A stretch of DNA of 64,000 nucleotides from Megamonas hypermegale (GCF_900187035.1 NZ_LT906446.1:1364001-1428000); one strand, 5' to 3'; shown: positions 1 through 9,136, counted from the stretch's first letter. Notes: a model not told the origin generated them from the sequence alone. Translations and numbers: made by a program.

Positions 1-83
1 CTTTTCATGGCTTTAGCTGTATTTTGTTCATTGACAATTGTTTTAGCCACACCAATAATACCTGTTTTTAATTCTTTTATCAT
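1..83 (-). CDS. Thioesterase-family protein (5' end only, partial)
   Basis: A minus-strand reading frame begins with ATG at 83 and runs off the left edge, so only 27 codons are visible. The visible peptide reads MIKELKTGIIGVAKTIVNEQ followed by NTAKAMK. This resembles the N-terminus of hotdog-fold thioesterases of the fluoroacetyl-CoA thioesterase-like type, which begin with a short strand, G-x-A-x-x-x-V-x-x-x-NTA and an AM motif. The catalytic residues lie outside the window. A weak SD (AAGGT) precedes the start. The rnc terminator at 115-142 separates it from the upstream operon, so it is probably a separate transcription unit. The family call is from resemblance only. Confidence 0.5.
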   Translation of the reverse strand, partial: MIKELKTGIIGVAKTIVNEQNTAKAMK

Positions 84-114
84 AATCATTACCTTATTTC
101 TTTTTTATACAAAA

Positions 115-142
115 ATAACAGGAAGATTTCTCCTCCTGTTAT
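115..142 (-). terminator. Intrinsic terminator after rnc
   Basis: A 9-bp stem (ATAACAGGA / TCCTGTTAT) with a 10-nt loop is followed on the minus strand by a T-rich tract (ATTTTTGTATAAAAAA). It starts 8 nt after the rnc stop and closes the fapR-to-rnc operon. Confidence 0.8.
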
Positions 143-149
143 CTATTTA

Positions 150-860
150 TTATTTTTCTATACCATATTTTTTTAATGCTGCAAAAGCGGCATGCTGTTC
201 TGCTTCTTTTTTCGTTGTACCTTTACCTACTCCGTCAATTTTACCATTTACTTCTACAGCAAATTCAAATATCTTAGCGTGGTCTGGGCCTTCTTCGGAT
301 AATAATTTATATTCCACATGTTGACCTTTACCTTGTACAACTTCTTGTAAAATAGTCTTATAATCTTTTAAATTATAACCATGTTCTACAGCAATAAATT
401 CTTCATTTAATTTATCTAAAACGTAATTGTATGCCGTGTTCCAACCTTGGTCTAAATAAATAGCGCCAATAATTGATTCAAAAGCATCAGCTAAAATCGA
501 AGAACGATTTTCTCCGCCAGTTAATCTTTCACCTTTACCAAGCAATAAGTACTCACCTACATGAAGTTTTCTCGCTAATTTAGCAAGACTTGCTTCACAT
601 ACGACAGAAGCTCTAGCTTTTGTAAGTTCTCCTTCTGGCATTTGATTGAAATGATTGTATAAATACGTACTAGAAGCTAATTCCAATACAGCATCACCTA
701 AAAATTCCAATCGTTCATTATGAAAAATTATGCCTTTATATTCATTAGCATACGATGTATGTGTCAAAGCTTGATTTAATAAAGTAATATCTTTAAATTT
801 TACACCTAAAGCAGTTTCTAATACAGATAAATTTACTTTACGTTTTTGTGATATTTCCAT
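150..860 (-). CDS. rnc: Ribonuclease III
   Basis: Double-strand-specific endoribonuclease that processes rRNA precursors and structured mRNAs in the cytoplasm. The 236-residue protein has the family's usual length. The RNase III signature NERLEFLGDAV is near residue 48, with the second acidic cluster (LADAFESIIGAIYLD) near residue 123. A C-terminal double-stranded-RNA-binding domain covers about residues 160-232 and ends in the typical KKEAEQHAAFAAL helix. The ATG is preceded by AAGG that overlaps the fabF stop codon, so rnc is translationally close to fabF and is the last gene of the lipid operon. The fab-rnc linkage is common in Firmicutes. Confidence 0.97.
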   Translation of the reverse strand: MEISQKRKVNLSVLETALGVKFKDITLLNQALTHTSYANEYKGIIFHNERLEFLGDAVLELASSTYLYNHFNQMPEGELTKARASVVCEASLAKLARKLHVGEYLLLGKGERLTGGENRSSILADAFESIIGAIYLDQGWNTAYNYVLDKLNEEFIAVEHGYNLKDYKTILQEVVQGKGQHVEYKLLSEEGPDHAKIFEFAVEVNGKIDGVGKGTTKKEAEQHAAFAALKKYGIEK

Positions 861-870
861 TGAAAAAACC

Positions 871-2112
871 TTATTTAATCTTCTTCAAAAGAATAGTTGC
901 ATTATGACCACCAAAACCTAATGAATTGGAAATAGCAACATTTACATCTTGTTTTCTAGCTACATTAGGTACATAATCCAAATCTAATTCTTCATCAGGA
1001 GTTTCATAGTTAATTGTTGGTGGAATAATACCATTTTTTATTGTTAAAGCTGTAGCAATACATTCAATACCACCAGCTGCACCAAGAAGATGTCCAATCA
1101 TGGATTTATTTGAACTGATTGCTAATTTATAAGCATGGTCGCCAAAAGCACGTTTAATGGCATTAGTTTCTGTTTTTTCATTAAGCTGAGTAGATGTACC
1201 GTGAGCATTAATATAATCAACATCAGTCATTTCAAGACCTGCATCTTTTACTACATTTACAAAGCAACGAGCTGGCTGTTTTGCATCTGGGTCAGGGCTT
1301 GTCATATGATAAGCATCAGAAGTCATTGCATAACCTGCAAGTTCTGCATAAATTTCAGCACCACGTGCTACAGCATGTTCATAGCTTTCTAAAACAACGA
1401 CACCAGAACCTTCACCCATGATAAAACCGCTACGATTTTTATCAAATGGACGAGAAGCTTTCTGTGGATTATCGTTCATATCTGTGCAAAGTGCTTTCAT
1501 AGAAGCAAAGCCTGCTACTGGAAGAGGAGAAATACAAGCTTCTGTACCACCTGCTACCATAACATCAGCTTCACCACGCTGAATTACACGCATTGCATCA
1601 CCAATAGCATTTGTACCAGTTGCACAAGCTGTTACAGGGCAAATGCTTGGACCTTGTAAGCCAAAAGTAATGGAAGTCATTCCAGCAGCCATGTTACTAA
1701 TCATCATAGGAACACAGAAAGGGCTAACGCGGGAAGGACCTTTTTCAAAAATAACTTTGTATTGGTCATGAAGTGTTTCAATACCACCAATACCACTACC
1801 AATGAATACACCAATGCGTTCTTTATCTTCTTTTGATAAATCCATTTTCGCATCTTCAAAAGCAAGTTTTGTAGCAGCAATAGCAAATTGAGTATATCTA
1901 TCCATGCGTCTTGCTTCTTTTTTATCAATGAAATCAGCCGCTTTAAAGTCTTTTACTTCTGCTGCAATCTGAGCTTTAAAATCACTGGCATCAAAATGAG
2001 TGATTTTATCTATACCGCTCTTACCTGCAACTAAGCCTTGCCAAAAAGCGTCTTTACCAATACCGATAGGAGATATTGCTCCTAAACCAGTAATAACTAC
2101 TCTATTTGTCAA
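871..2112 (-). CDS. fabF: Beta-ketoacyl-ACP synthase II
   Basis: Condensing enzyme that elongates acyl-ACP with malonyl-ACP in type II fatty-acid synthesis. The TTG at 2112 is chosen as start because AGAGGTG lies 6 nt upstream. With this start the nucleophilic cysteine of VTACATGT falls at residue 163, the classical FabF number, and the protein is 413 residues long. The two catalytic histidines lie in NAHGTST and in MIGHLLGAAGG, and the glycine-rich GFGGHN stands near the C-terminus. A GTG at 2121 is in frame but lies within the SD region. The gene sits between the second FabK-like gene and rnc. Confidence 0.96.
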   Translation of the reverse strand: MTNRVVITGLGAISPIGIGKDAFWQGLVAGKSGIDKITHFDASDFKAQIAAEVKDFKAADFIDKKEARRMDRYTQFAIAATKLAFEDAKMDLSKEDKERIGVFIGSGIGGIETLHDQYKVIFEKGPSRVSPFCVPMMISNMAAGMTSITFGLQGPSICPVTACATGTNAIGDAMRVIQRGEADVMVAGGTEACISPLPVAGFASMKALCTDMNDNPQKASRPFDKNRSGFIMGEGSGVVVLESYEHAVARGAEIYAELAGYAMTSDAYHMTSPDPDAKQPARCFVNVVKDAGLEMTDVDYINAHGTSTQLNEKTETNAIKRAFGDHAYKLAISSNKSMIGHLLGAAGGIECIATALTIKNGIIPPTINYETPDEELDLDYVPNVARKQDVNVAISNSLGFGGHNATILLKKIK

Positions 2113-2128
2113 AACAAACACCTCTCAT

Positions 2129-3073
2129 TTAGTCTATTGCCGCAATTTCAGATTTCAAACGAGAAATAATCTCTTTAACCGGCAATATTTCTTTGATTCT
2201 GTGTATATATTCGCCTGTAAACACCAAACCAGTTTCCACATCACCTTGTTCTGCACGAATTAAAGCATCTATTATGCAGAAATTATGTTTACAATTCTTA
2301 AGACATGCTTTACAAGTTTTTGGTGGAACTGGACCTACCATAATTCTATCCGCAAAAGGATTTCTTACGGCACGCCCTGGAAGACCTACCGGAGAATGTA
2401 TAACCACAATGTCGTCCGGTTGAGAATTCAAATAAAATCTTTTAAGTGCCGGAGCAGCATTAGATTCTTCACTAGCTGCAAAACGTGAGCCCATTTGAAC
2501 ACCGTTTGCACCCATCTTTATAAGATCAACAATGTCCTGACCAGTAAGTACACCGCCTGCTGCAACAACAGGAATATCTACTGCCTTAGTGATAGCAGGA
2601 ATCAACTCACGTATAGAAGAAGTGGTTCCTAAATGGCCGCCAGCTTCTTTTCCTTCTACAACTATAGCAGTAGCGCCAAGACGTTGGGATATTTTCGCTA
2701 ATTTAACAGATGAAACAATCGGTACTATAGGTGTACCTGATTCTTTTCCAAGACCAAACATATCGCGGGAAAATCCTGCACCAGCTACTACAAGGTCAAT
2801 ACCTTCTTCAATAGCAGTTTTTACAACTTCACTAAATCCTCTAGCTGCAACCATGATATTAATACCAATAATTCCAGACGTTAAAGACCGCGCCAAGCGA
2901 ATTTCGTACCTTAATTCATCAGTCGGCATACCAGATGCAGCAATTAGCCCAATGCCGCCTTCATTTGCAACGGCAGCAGCCAGTCTTGCAGTAGATAAAC
3001 GTACAGCCATACCACCTTGAATAATTGGTACCTTTGCAATTCTATTGCCAATTTTCAGTTCTGGAAGTTTCAA
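2129..3073 (-). CDS. FabK / nitronate monooxygenase-family flavoprotein with a four-Cys motif
   Basis: FMN-dependent TIM-barrel protein of the 2-nitropropane dioxygenase / FabK family, 314 residues. The N-terminal PIIQGGMA, central EAGGHLG and phosphate-binding AAGGVLTGQD plus GVQMGSRF motifs are intact. The start is TTG at 3073 with GGAGGAG upstream. Its position between acpP and fabF points to a role in fatty-acid metabolism, as an enoyl-ACP reductase or an accessory oxidoreductase. Nitronate detoxification is the alternative. Unlike the FabK at 5174-6121, it carries C254-x2-C257-x3-C261-x4-C266 near the C-terminus, which suggests a metal or Fe-S site. The substrate cannot be told from sequence alone. 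Confidence 0.85.
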   Translation of the reverse strand: MKLPELKIGNRIAKVPIIQGGMAVRLSTARLAAAVANEGGIGLIAASGMPTDELRYEIRLARSLTSGIIGINIMVAARGFSEVVKTAIEEGIDLVVAGAGFSRDMFGLGKESGTPIVPIVSSVKLAKISQRLGATAIVVEGKEAGGHLGTTSSIRELIPAITKAVDIPVVAAGGVLTGQDIVDLIKMGANGVQMGSRFAASEESNAAPALKRFYLNSQPDDIVVIHSPVGLPGRAVRNPFADRIMVGPVPPKTCKACLKNCKHNFCIIDALIRAEQGDVETGLVFTGEYIHRIKEILPVKEIISRLKSEIAAID

Positions 3074-3109
3074 ATTAACTCCTCCAATCCGCTCTTTTGT
3101 ACTATCTTT

Positions 3110-3144
3110 AGAAAATCCCGTGGAACTTAACCACGGGACTTTCT
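3110..3144 (-). other. Strong intercistronic hairpin after acpP, without U-tract
   Basis: A 14-bp inverted repeat (AGAAAATCCCGTGG / CCACGGGACTTTCT) forms a full stem on the minus-strand transcript, with one G-U pair and a 7-nt loop. It lies 15 nt after the acpP stop. The downstream sequence (AAAGATAGTAC) is not U-rich, so it looks more like an mRNA-stabilising or processing element than a terminator. Confidence 0.7.
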
Positions 3145-3159
3145 AAATAAACGCTAAAA

Positions 3160-3390
3160 TTATTTATGCTGGTCAATATAGGTTACAACATCCTGAACAG
3201 TTTTAATTTTTTCAGCAGCTTCATCAGGGATTTCGATACCGAATTCTTCTTCAAAAGCCATGATTAATTCTACAATGTCAAGAGAGTCTGCACCTAAATC
3301 GTCGATGAAAGTAGAATCGATATTAACTTCATCAGCTTCAACACCTAACTGTTCAACTACGATATCTCTAACTTTTTCAAAAGTAGACAT
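3160..3390 (-). CDS. acpP: Acyl carrier protein
   Basis: Small acidic carrier whose phosphopantetheine arm holds the growing acyl chain. The ATG at 3390 is chosen: GGAGGAGGT lies 7 nt upstream, the protein is then 76 residues, and the modified serine in GADSLD becomes Ser36, as in the family. A GTG nine bases further up lies inside the SD. Helix II ([16 protein letters not shown]) is highly conserved. The gene follows fabG, and its unusually strong SD plus the 3' hairpin at 3110-3144 fit the need for more ACP than enzymes from one operon. Confidence 0.97.
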   Translation of the reverse strand: MSTFEKVRDIVVEQLGVEADEVNIDSTFIDDLGADSLDIVELIMAFEEEFGIEIPDEAAEKIKTVQDVVTYIDQHK

Positions 3391-3446
3391 CCTTGTCACC
3401 TCCTCCTCAGAATAACCTTATTTATTCTAAATATATTACTGCAATA

Positions 3447-4190
3447 TTACATTACCATACCGCCATCAACATGGATAACCTGGCCTGTAATATATGAAGC
3501 CTTATCAGATGCTAAGAATAACACTGCATTAGCTATATCTTTTGGTTCGCCCATTTTACCAAGTGGTATGGAAGCTAAAACGTGTTCCTGAGCTTTTTCT
3601 GGCATAGCAGCTGTCATATCTGTAGCAATGAAACCTGGAGCTACTGCATTTACAGTGATGCCACGACTTGCCATTTCACGTGCTAAAGATTTTGTAAAAC
3701 CAATTACACCAGCTTTTGCTGCCGCATAATTTGTCTGACCTGCATTACCCATGATACCAGATACAGAAGACATATTGATAATTTTACCAGAGCGTTTTTT
3801 CATCATGTATTTAGCAGCAACTTTTGTACAATTGAAAATACCTGTTAAATTTGTATTGATAACAGCATTCCAATCGTCTTCTTTCATACGAATAAATAAT
3901 CCATCGCGTGTAATACCTGCATTATTTACTAATATATCAATACCGCCAAATTCTTTGATTACTTCTTCAACCATATTCATAGCAGAATTTTCATCACTGA
4001 CATCTGCTTGAATAATCATAGCTTTGCCGCCCATTTCAGTTATTATATTTTGTACTTCTTCAGCAGCAGTTTTATTTCCTGCATAGTTTATAGCAACTGT
4101 AGCGCCTTCTTTGGCAAGCTCAATAGCAATGGCTCTACCAATGCCTCGAGATGCTCCAGTTACTAGAGCAATCTTACCATCTAAAAGCAT
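3447..4190 (-). CDS. fabG: 3-oxoacyl-ACP reductase
   Basis: NADPH-dependent short-chain dehydrogenase that reduces 3-ketoacyl-ACP. Starting at the ATG at 4190 gives 247 residues, the usual size. AAGGAGG lies just upstream inside the end of fabD, and the fabD stop and fabG start are one base apart, so the two are translationally coupled. The cofactor motif TGASRGIG is at residues 11-18, NNAG at 89-92, and the catalytic triad is Ser142, Tyr155 and Lys159. A longer frame to 4229 overlaps fabD and has no SD. Confidence 0.97.
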   Translation of the reverse strand: MLLDGKIALVTGASRGIGRAIAIELAKEGATVAINYAGNKTAAEEVQNIITEMGGKAMIIQADVSDENSAMNMVEEVIKEFGGIDILVNNAGITRDGLFIRMKEDDWNAVINTNLTGIFNCTKVAAKYMMKKRSGKIINMSSVSGIMGNAGQTNYAAAKAGVIGFTKSLAREMASRGITVNAVAPGFIATDMTAAMPEKAQEHVLASIPLGKMGEPKDIANAVLFLASDKASYITGQVIHVDGGMVM

Positions 4191-4191
4191 A

Positions 4192-5136
4192 TTATCGAAC
4201 CTCCTTGAAATAGTCAAGAGTTTTTTCAAGAGTTTCGATATTTTCTACATTTAAGGATTTAAGTTTGCGGTCAATTCGTTTATTAAAACCACATAAAACT
4301 TTACCTGGGCCTACTTCAACATAAGTATCTGCACCAAATTCTTTCATTGTTGCAACACAATCTTCCCATTTAACAGGGCTTGCTGCTTGTTTTACAAGGC
4401 TTACTTTAATATCTTCAGCTTTTGTTAATGCTTCAGCTGTTACATTTGTTACAACTGGAATTTTAGCATCACTAACTACAACTTTGTCAAGTTCAATAGC
4501 AAGTTTAGCTGCAGCAGGTTCCATTAATTTACTATGGAATGGTGCACTAACTGGTAAAATAACACATTTTTTAGCGCCAGCTTTTGTCATTTCTTCACTA
4601 GCTGTTTCTACACCTTTAGCAGTACCCGCAATAACTATTTGACCTGGACAGTTGAAGTTTACAGCTTGTACTAAAGCTGTAGAAGCTGTTACTTGTTCAC
4701 AAATTTCAACAATTTTATCACGGTCAAGTCCAATAATAGCAGCCATGCCGCCTTCACCTACTGGCACAGCTTCCTGCATGTACATACCACGTTTATGTAC
4801 GAGATATACAGCATCAGCAAATTTTAATGAACCAGCTGCTACGAGTGCAGAATATTCACCTAAACTATGACCACCAACGATTTCTGGAGTGATACCGTTT
4901 TCTTTTAAAAGTTCATTACAAATAACACTCATTGTTAAAATAGCTGGTTGTGTATTAGCTGTAAGCTTTAAATCCTCAGCAGGGCCATTAAAGCACATAT
5001 CCATAATGGAATATCCAAGTGCTTCATCTGCTTCTTTAAACAATTTTTTTGCGATATCATATTTATCGTAAAAATCTTTACCCATTCCGACAACTTGAGA
5101 ACCCTGACCTGGGAATAAAAATGCTAATTTACCCAT
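4192..5136 (-). CDS. fabD: Malonyl-CoA:ACP transacylase
   Basis: Transfers malonyl from CoA to ACP, supplying the elongation unit. The protein is 314 residues. It has FPGQGSQ at residues 8-14, the nucleophile Ser91 in [10 protein letters not shown], and the catalytic His201 in APFHSK. AAAGGGTG precedes the ATG. The gene stands between fabK and fabG in the FapR operon, and its 3' end carries the fabG SD. Confidence 0.97.
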   Translation of the reverse strand: MGKLAFLFPGQGSQVVGMGKDFYDKYDIAKKLFKEADEALGYSIMDMCFNGPAEDLKLTANTQPAILTMSVICNELLKENGITPEIVGGHSLGEYSALVAAGSLKFADAVYLVHKRGMYMQEAVPVGEGGMAAIIGLDRDKIVEICEQVTASTALVQAVNFNCPGQIVIAGTAKGVETASEEMTKAGAKKCVILPVSAPFHSKLMEPAAAKLAIELDKVVVSDAKIPVVTNVTAEALTKAEDIKVSLVKQAASPVKWEDCVATMKEFGADTYVEVGPGKVLCGFNKRIDRKLKSLNVENIETLEKTLDYFKEVR

Positions 5137-5173
5137 CTAATCACCCTTTCATTTTCAATTAATTTATAATTAA

Positions 5174-6121
5174 TTATTTACAATTATTTTCTGCTTTTTG
5201 AAAAGTAGTATCAAGACCACTTACTATTTCATCGATAATCTGTTTAACAGGTTTTACTTCTTTGAACATACCACAAATCTGTCCAATCATAACAGAACCC
5301 ATTTCTACATCGCCTTTTCTAGCAGCGAGGTTTAATCCGCCAGCACCAAGTTTTTCAATTTCTTCGATTGGTGCATTAGCTTTTTCCATTTCATCAAATT
5401 TACGTGTTAATTTATTTGCAATAACACGTACAGGATGACCTGTAGAACGACCTGTTACAACAGTAGAACGGTCTTTTGCTTTTATTACCATTTTTTTATA
5501 ATTTTCATGGGCAATACATTCTTCAGAAACAACAAAACGAGAGCCCATTTGTACGCCACATGCACCAAGTGCAAAAGCTGCTGCCATACCGCGGCTATCA
5601 CCGATACCACCAGCTGCGATAACAGGAATATCAATAGCATCTACAACTTGCGGTACAAGTGCCATTGTAGTGATTTCTCCTACATGACCACCGCTTTCAG
5701 TACCTTCAGCGATAACAGCATCAACACCAGTACGTACTAAGCGTTTAGCAAGTGCTACAGACGCAACTACTGGTATTACTTTAGTACCAATTTCTTTAAA
5801 TGCAGGTATGTATTCACCTGGATTACCTGCACCTGTTGTTATAACTGGTACTCGTTCATCAAGAACTACTTGAATAACTTCTTTAACAAATGGAGACATA
5901 AGCATTATATTTACGCCAAATGGCTTATCTGTCCATTTTTTTACTTTTTGTATTTCGGCTCTTAAAAGATCAGGAGGCATATGTCCTGCTCCAATAATAC
6001 CAAGACCACCAGCATTTGAAACTGCTGAAGCTAATTCAGCTGTCCCAAGCCAAGCCATACCGCCTTGAAATATTGGATATTTAATATTTAATAATTTACA
6101 GATAGGATTGTTTTCGAACAT
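5174..6121 (-). CDS. fabK: Enoyl-ACP reductase II (FMN-dependent)
   Basis: Flavin-dependent enoyl-ACP reductase that performs the last step of each elongation cycle. It replaces FabI in many Firmicutes. The 315-residue protein has PIFQGGMAWLG at the N-terminus, TGAGNPGEY, ESGGHVGEI (the family's active-site histidine region), AAGGIGDSRG and GVQMGSRF. GGAGGACTAAAAG precedes the ATG. Its place directly between fabH and fabD, and the absence of any fabI or fabL in this operon, make this copy the likely main reductase. It lacks the C-terminal cysteine cluster of its paralogue at 2129-3073. Confidence 0.93.
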   Translation of the reverse strand: MFENNPICKLLNIKYPIFQGGMAWLGTAELASAVSNAGGLGIIGAGHMPPDLLRAEIQKVKKWTDKPFGVNIMLMSPFVKEVIQVVLDERVPVITTGAGNPGEYIPAFKEIGTKVIPVVASVALAKRLVRTGVDAVIAEGTESGGHVGEITTMALVPQVVDAIDIPVIAAGGIGDSRGMAAAFALGACGVQMGSRFVVSEECIAHENYKKMVIKAKDRSTVVTGRSTGHPVRVIANKLTRKFDEMEKANAPIEEIEKLGAGGLNLAARKGDVEMGSVMIGQICGMFKEVKPVKQIIDEIVSGLDTTFQKAENNCK

Positions 6122-6124
6122 CTT

Positions 6125-7129
6125 TTAGTCCTCCTTAGCCCATTTCATAATACATGATGCCCATGTAAGACCCGCACCAAAACCAGAAAGAGCTATGATT
6201 TCACCTTTTTTCAATTTACCTTCTTGCTCAGCTTCTGCTAGAGCAATAGGAATTGAAGCGGCTGAGGCATTGCCATATTTTTCAATATTGACAAATACTT
6301 TTTCCATAGGAAGATGCAATCTTTTTGCTGCCGATTGAATAATTCTGATATTTGCTTGATGCGGAATTAAATAATCAATATCTTCTTTCGTTAAGCCTGC
6401 TCGTTCTAAGGATTTTATAACAGTTGAACCCATAGCTTTTACAGCAAAACGGAAAGTTTCTTTACCATTCATATGCAAGCAATGCATGTGATTATCAATT
6501 GATTCTTGGTCAGCAGGGTGTCTACTTCCACCACCTGGAATTTCAATCGTTTCTGCTCCAGAACCATCTGCTCCAAGGTCAAAAGATAACATACCGTAAC
6601 CGTCTTCAACTACGCCAAAAACGGCTGCACCGGCACCATCAGCAAATATAATACAAGTATTTCTATCTTCCCAATTAACGAATTTTGATAAAGTTTCGGC
6701 ACCTACTACTAATACTTTTTTATATACACCTGTTTCAATGAACTGCGTTGCAATTGCTGAACTGTAAACAAAACCAGAGCAAGCTGCCGATAAATCGAAA
6801 GCGGCTGCATTTTTTGCTCCTAATTTTTCCTGCAAAATACAAGCAGTAGATGGTGTATTACTATCAGCTGAAATTGTAGCAACAATAATCATATCGAGTT
6901 CTTCAGCTGAAACCTTAGCATCTTCTAATGCTCTTTGTGCTGCTATCAAAGCTAAATCAGATGTTGCCTGTTCTGGCGCACAAATACGTCTTTCTTTGAT
7001 ACCAGTACGTTCAGTAATCCACTCATCATTAGTATCTACCAATTTTTCAATATCTGCATTAGTAAGGATTTTCTCTGGAACATAATAACCTAGGCCCAGA
7101 ATGCCCGCACTATTTAATTTCAGTGTCAT
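6125..7129 (-). CDS. fabH: Beta-ketoacyl-ACP synthase III
   Basis: Starts fatty-acid synthesis by condensing acyl-CoA with malonyl-ACP. The 334-residue protein has the Cys-His-Asn triad at Cys117 (SAACSGF), His257 (PHQANIR) and Asn287 (YGNASAAS). AAGGAGG lies 12 nt before the ATG. The start overlaps the end of plsX by 20 nt, so the genes are probably coupled. Three bases separate its stop from fabK. Confidence 0.97.
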   Translation of the reverse strand: MTLKLNSAGILGLGYYVPEKILTNADIEKLVDTNDEWITERTGIKERRICAPEQATSDLALIAAQRALEDAKVSAEELDMIIVATISADSNTPSTACILQEKLGAKNAAAFDLSAACSGFVYSSAIATQFIETGVYKKVLVVGAETLSKFVNWEDRNTCIIFADGAGAAVFGVVEDGYGMLSFDLGADGSGAETIEIPGGGSRHPADQESIDNHMHCLHMNGKETFRFAVKAMGSTVIKSLERAGLTKEDIDYLIPHQANIRIIQSAAKRLHLPMEKVFVNIEKYGNASAASIPIALAEAEQEGKLKKGEIIALSGFGAGLTWASCIMKWAKED

Positions 7130-8153
7130 GGCTTAGAATTTCCTCCTTATCTATATTATCTCTAATTTGAGTTAATACGTCTTTTTTAACGTACTCACAA
7201 GCCTGTCTTATCGCATTGCAAATAGACTTGGCATTAGAACTACCATGAGATATTATACAACAACCATTAACTCCTAGTAAAGGAGCTCCACCATATTCAG
7301 TAACATCTATCTCTTTACCCATTTTTTTAAGTGCTGGCATCAAAAGAAGTGCACCTATTTTGGCTAAAATTCCACCATTTTGTACGGCATCTTTTGCCAT
7401 TTTAACTAAAGTTTTAGCTAAACCTTCAGCAAATTTTAAAACAATATTTCCTACAAAACCATCACAAACTACTACATCAAAATTACCACTAGGAATGTCT
7501 CGTCCTTCGGCATTACCTTGGAAATTAATTGTCTTCATTGCTTTCAATAGTGGATAAGTTTGTTGTGCTTGTTCATTACCTTTGGTAGCCTCTTCACCAA
7601 TGTTCAATAGACCGACTGCGGGATTTTGTTTGCCTAATACACATTTAGCATAAATAGAACCCATTAATGCACTTTGCAATAAATGCTTTGGTTTACAATC
7701 TACATTAGCTCCTGAATCCAACAATAAAGTTGCTCCGCCTTTAGCCGTCGGTATTGGAGTGGCTATTGTAGGTCTATCTATTCCTTTTATACGACCTAAT
7801 ACAAATAGCGCAGAAGCTGCTGCTGCTCCTGTATTTCCAGCTGATACAACTGCATCACACTCACCATCTTTTACTAAACGTGTAGCTACAACGATTGAAG
7901 AGTCTTTTTTACGACGAACAGCTACTCCTGGATGTTCTCCCATACCGATTATATCACTGGCATGATGAATAGTAATTTTACTATCTTCACTATTTTTCCA
8001 TTCTGGATAATATTTTTCCAGCTGCGTTTGTATTTGAGTTCTATCACCGACTAGTACAATTTCACAACCATAGCGTTTAACGGCCCATGCAGCACCCTTT
8101 ACAATTTGCTCAGGTGCAAAGTCACCGCCCATAGCATCCACTGCAATTTTCAT
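7110..8153 (-). CDS. plsX: Phosphate acyltransferase PlsX
   Basis: Peripheral-membrane enzyme that makes acyl-phosphate from acyl-ACP for the PlsY step of phospholipid synthesis. The 347-residue protein begins [13 protein letters not shown], the family's N-terminal hallmark, and contains [15 protein letters not shown] and the conserved [13 protein letters not shown] segment. The start overlaps the fapR stop as ATGA, with GGAGG in the end of fapR. This fapR-plsX coupling is the standard Firmicute arrangement. Confidence 0.97.
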   Translation of the reverse strand: MKIAVDAMGGDFAPEQIVKGAAWAVKRYGCEIVLVGDRTQIQTQLEKYYPEWKNSEDSKITIHHASDIIGMGEHPGVAVRRKKDSSIVVATRLVKDGECDAVVSAGNTGAAAASALFVLGRIKGIDRPTIATPIPTAKGGATLLLDSGANVDCKPKHLLQSALMGSIYAKCVLGKQNPAVGLLNIGEEATKGNEQAQQTYPLLKAMKTINFQGNAEGRDIPSGNFDVVVCDGFVGNIVLKFAEGLAKTLVKMAKDAVQNGGILAKIGALLLMPALKKMGKEIDVTEYGGAPLLGVNGCCIISHGSSNAKSICNAIRQACEYVKKDVLTQIRDNIDKEEILSHDTEIK

Positions 8154-8725
8154 ACCTTCGGTCCTCCATTACTTTCCAATGAAACTAAAATAAATTTTGC
8201 ACGGAAAACTTCTTTAGTACCATTTTTGATTTTTACCCAGACAAAAAATTTATTTCCTCGTCTGTGTTTTAATTCAGCTTTGGCGACTAATTTATCACCA
8301 ACATGTACTGGGGCTTTATATTTCATATTAGCTACGCCAGTCACAGCCATCGGCGCGTCAATGAGTGCTAATGCTAACGAATTAGCCTGCGCAAACATAT
8401 ATTCACCTTTAGCTACTCTGGACTTTTCAAAAACCATATCTTCAGTAATATTAAGCAAGGAAATACCTGATTTCCCAAGCTCCAAATCTATAAGTTCCCC
8501 AGAAACTTCTTTGCTACTAATAGATTTAACTTTCTTTTGTGTAGCTTCCGCTAATTGTTTTATTCGCTCTCGAAGCTCCGGAATACCAAGTTCTAAACGG
8601 TCTAACCTGATAGTCTGTATACTGACATTCAAAAGTTTTGCCAAGTCCTCATCTGTAAAAAAAGGCTTTGTTTTCATGTAATCTATTAATAGACTTTGTC
8701 TTATTCGCTTTTTTTCACGTTTCAT
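8150..8725 (-). CDS. fapR: Fatty-acid and phospholipid synthesis repressor FapR
   Basis: Transcription factor that represses lipid genes until malonyl-CoA or malonyl-ACP binds. The 191-residue protein has an N-terminal winged-helix segment ([20 protein letters not shown], then [13 protein letters not shown]) at about residues 22-55. A C-terminal hotdog domain covers about residues 85-190 ([25 protein letters not shown] region). The start [13 protein letters not shown] agrees with known FapR N-termini. It is first in the operon, and a matching operator lies 16 nt upstream, so autorepression is expected. Confidence 0.95.
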   Translation of the reverse strand: MKREKKRIRQSLLIDYMKTKPFFTDEDLAKLLNVSIQTIRLDRLELGIPELRERIKQLAEATQKKVKSISSKEVSGELIDLELGKSGISLLNITEDMVFEKSRVAKGEYMFAQANSLALALIDAPMAVTGVANMKYKAPVHVGDKLVAKAELKHRRGNKFFVWVKIKNGTKEVFRAKFILVSLESNGGPKV

Positions 8726-8740
8726 CCTTCACACCAACTT

Positions 8741-8757
8741 TTAGTACCAGATAATAA
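8741..8757 (-). promoter_or_regulatory. FapR operator (predicted)
   Basis: TTAGTACCAGATAATAA is a 17-bp near-palindrome (TTAGTA / TAATAA, one mismatch) close to the known FapR box pattern TTAGTA-n5-TACTAA. It lies at about +12 to +28 of the fapR transcript, where bound repressor would block transcription. Confidence 0.8.
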
Positions 8758-8775
8758 AACCAGTTACAATTTGTT

Positions 8776-8804
8776 ATTATACAAATTTTTATTTGGCTTG
8801 GCAA
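8776..8804 (-). promoter_or_regulatory. Promoter of the fapR-fab operon
   Basis: TTGCCA (8799-8804), 17-nt spacer, TATAAT (8776-8781). Predicted transcription start is near 8769, just upstream of the FapR box. Confidence 0.85.
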
Positions 8805-8826
8805 GTAAAATTTCTATAAAAATAAA

Positions 8827-8890
8827 ATATGCTCTCTTTATAGATACCGTCAGTTAATCAACTAAAACTATATCTATAAAGAGAGCATAT
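8827..8890 (-). terminator. Terminator after rpmF
   Basis: A perfect 20-bp inverted repeat (arms 8827-8846 and 8871-8890) with a 24-nt loop is followed on the minus strand by ATATTTTATTTTTATAG. It separates yceD-rpmF from the fapR promoter. The stem shares TGCTCTCTTT / AAAGAGAGCA with the terminator at 63418-63465. Confidence 0.85.
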
Positions 8891-8907
8891 ACATTCGCTC
8901 CAAAAAA

Positions 8908-9087
8908 TTATTCTTCAGATGCGATAACTTCTTTACCATCATAATAACCACATTCAGTGCAAACATGATGAGGCATTTTTGGTTCATGACACTGTGGGCA
9001 TGCAACATAACCAGGAGCTTCTAATTTCCAGTTAGCACGACGTCTGTCACGGCGAGCTTTAGACATTTTACGCTTAGGTACTGCCAT
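8908..9087 (-). CDS. rpmF: 50S ribosomal protein L32
   Basis: Structural protein of the large ribosomal subunit, 59 residues. It begins [19 protein letters not shown], the family's basic N-terminus. The zinc-ribbon cysteines (CPQC near residue 30 and CTEC near residue 43) are all present, so this is the zinc-binding form. AAGGAGGTG lies 9 nt before the ATG. It follows yceD as in most bacteria and ends 18 nt before the terminator. Confidence 0.96.
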   Translation of the reverse strand: MAVPKRKMSKARRDRRRANWKLEAPGYVACPQCHEPKMPHHVCTECGYYDGKEVIASEE

Positions 9088-9136
9088 TGACTACACACCT
9101 CCTTAACGAATAAAGGACTTAAAAAGCAAAATGCTT

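Noticed and set aside
7-324. Plus-strand open frame of 105 codons at the left edge
   Set aside because: It is antisense to the 3' end of rnc and to the thioesterase start, has no SD, and shows no family features.
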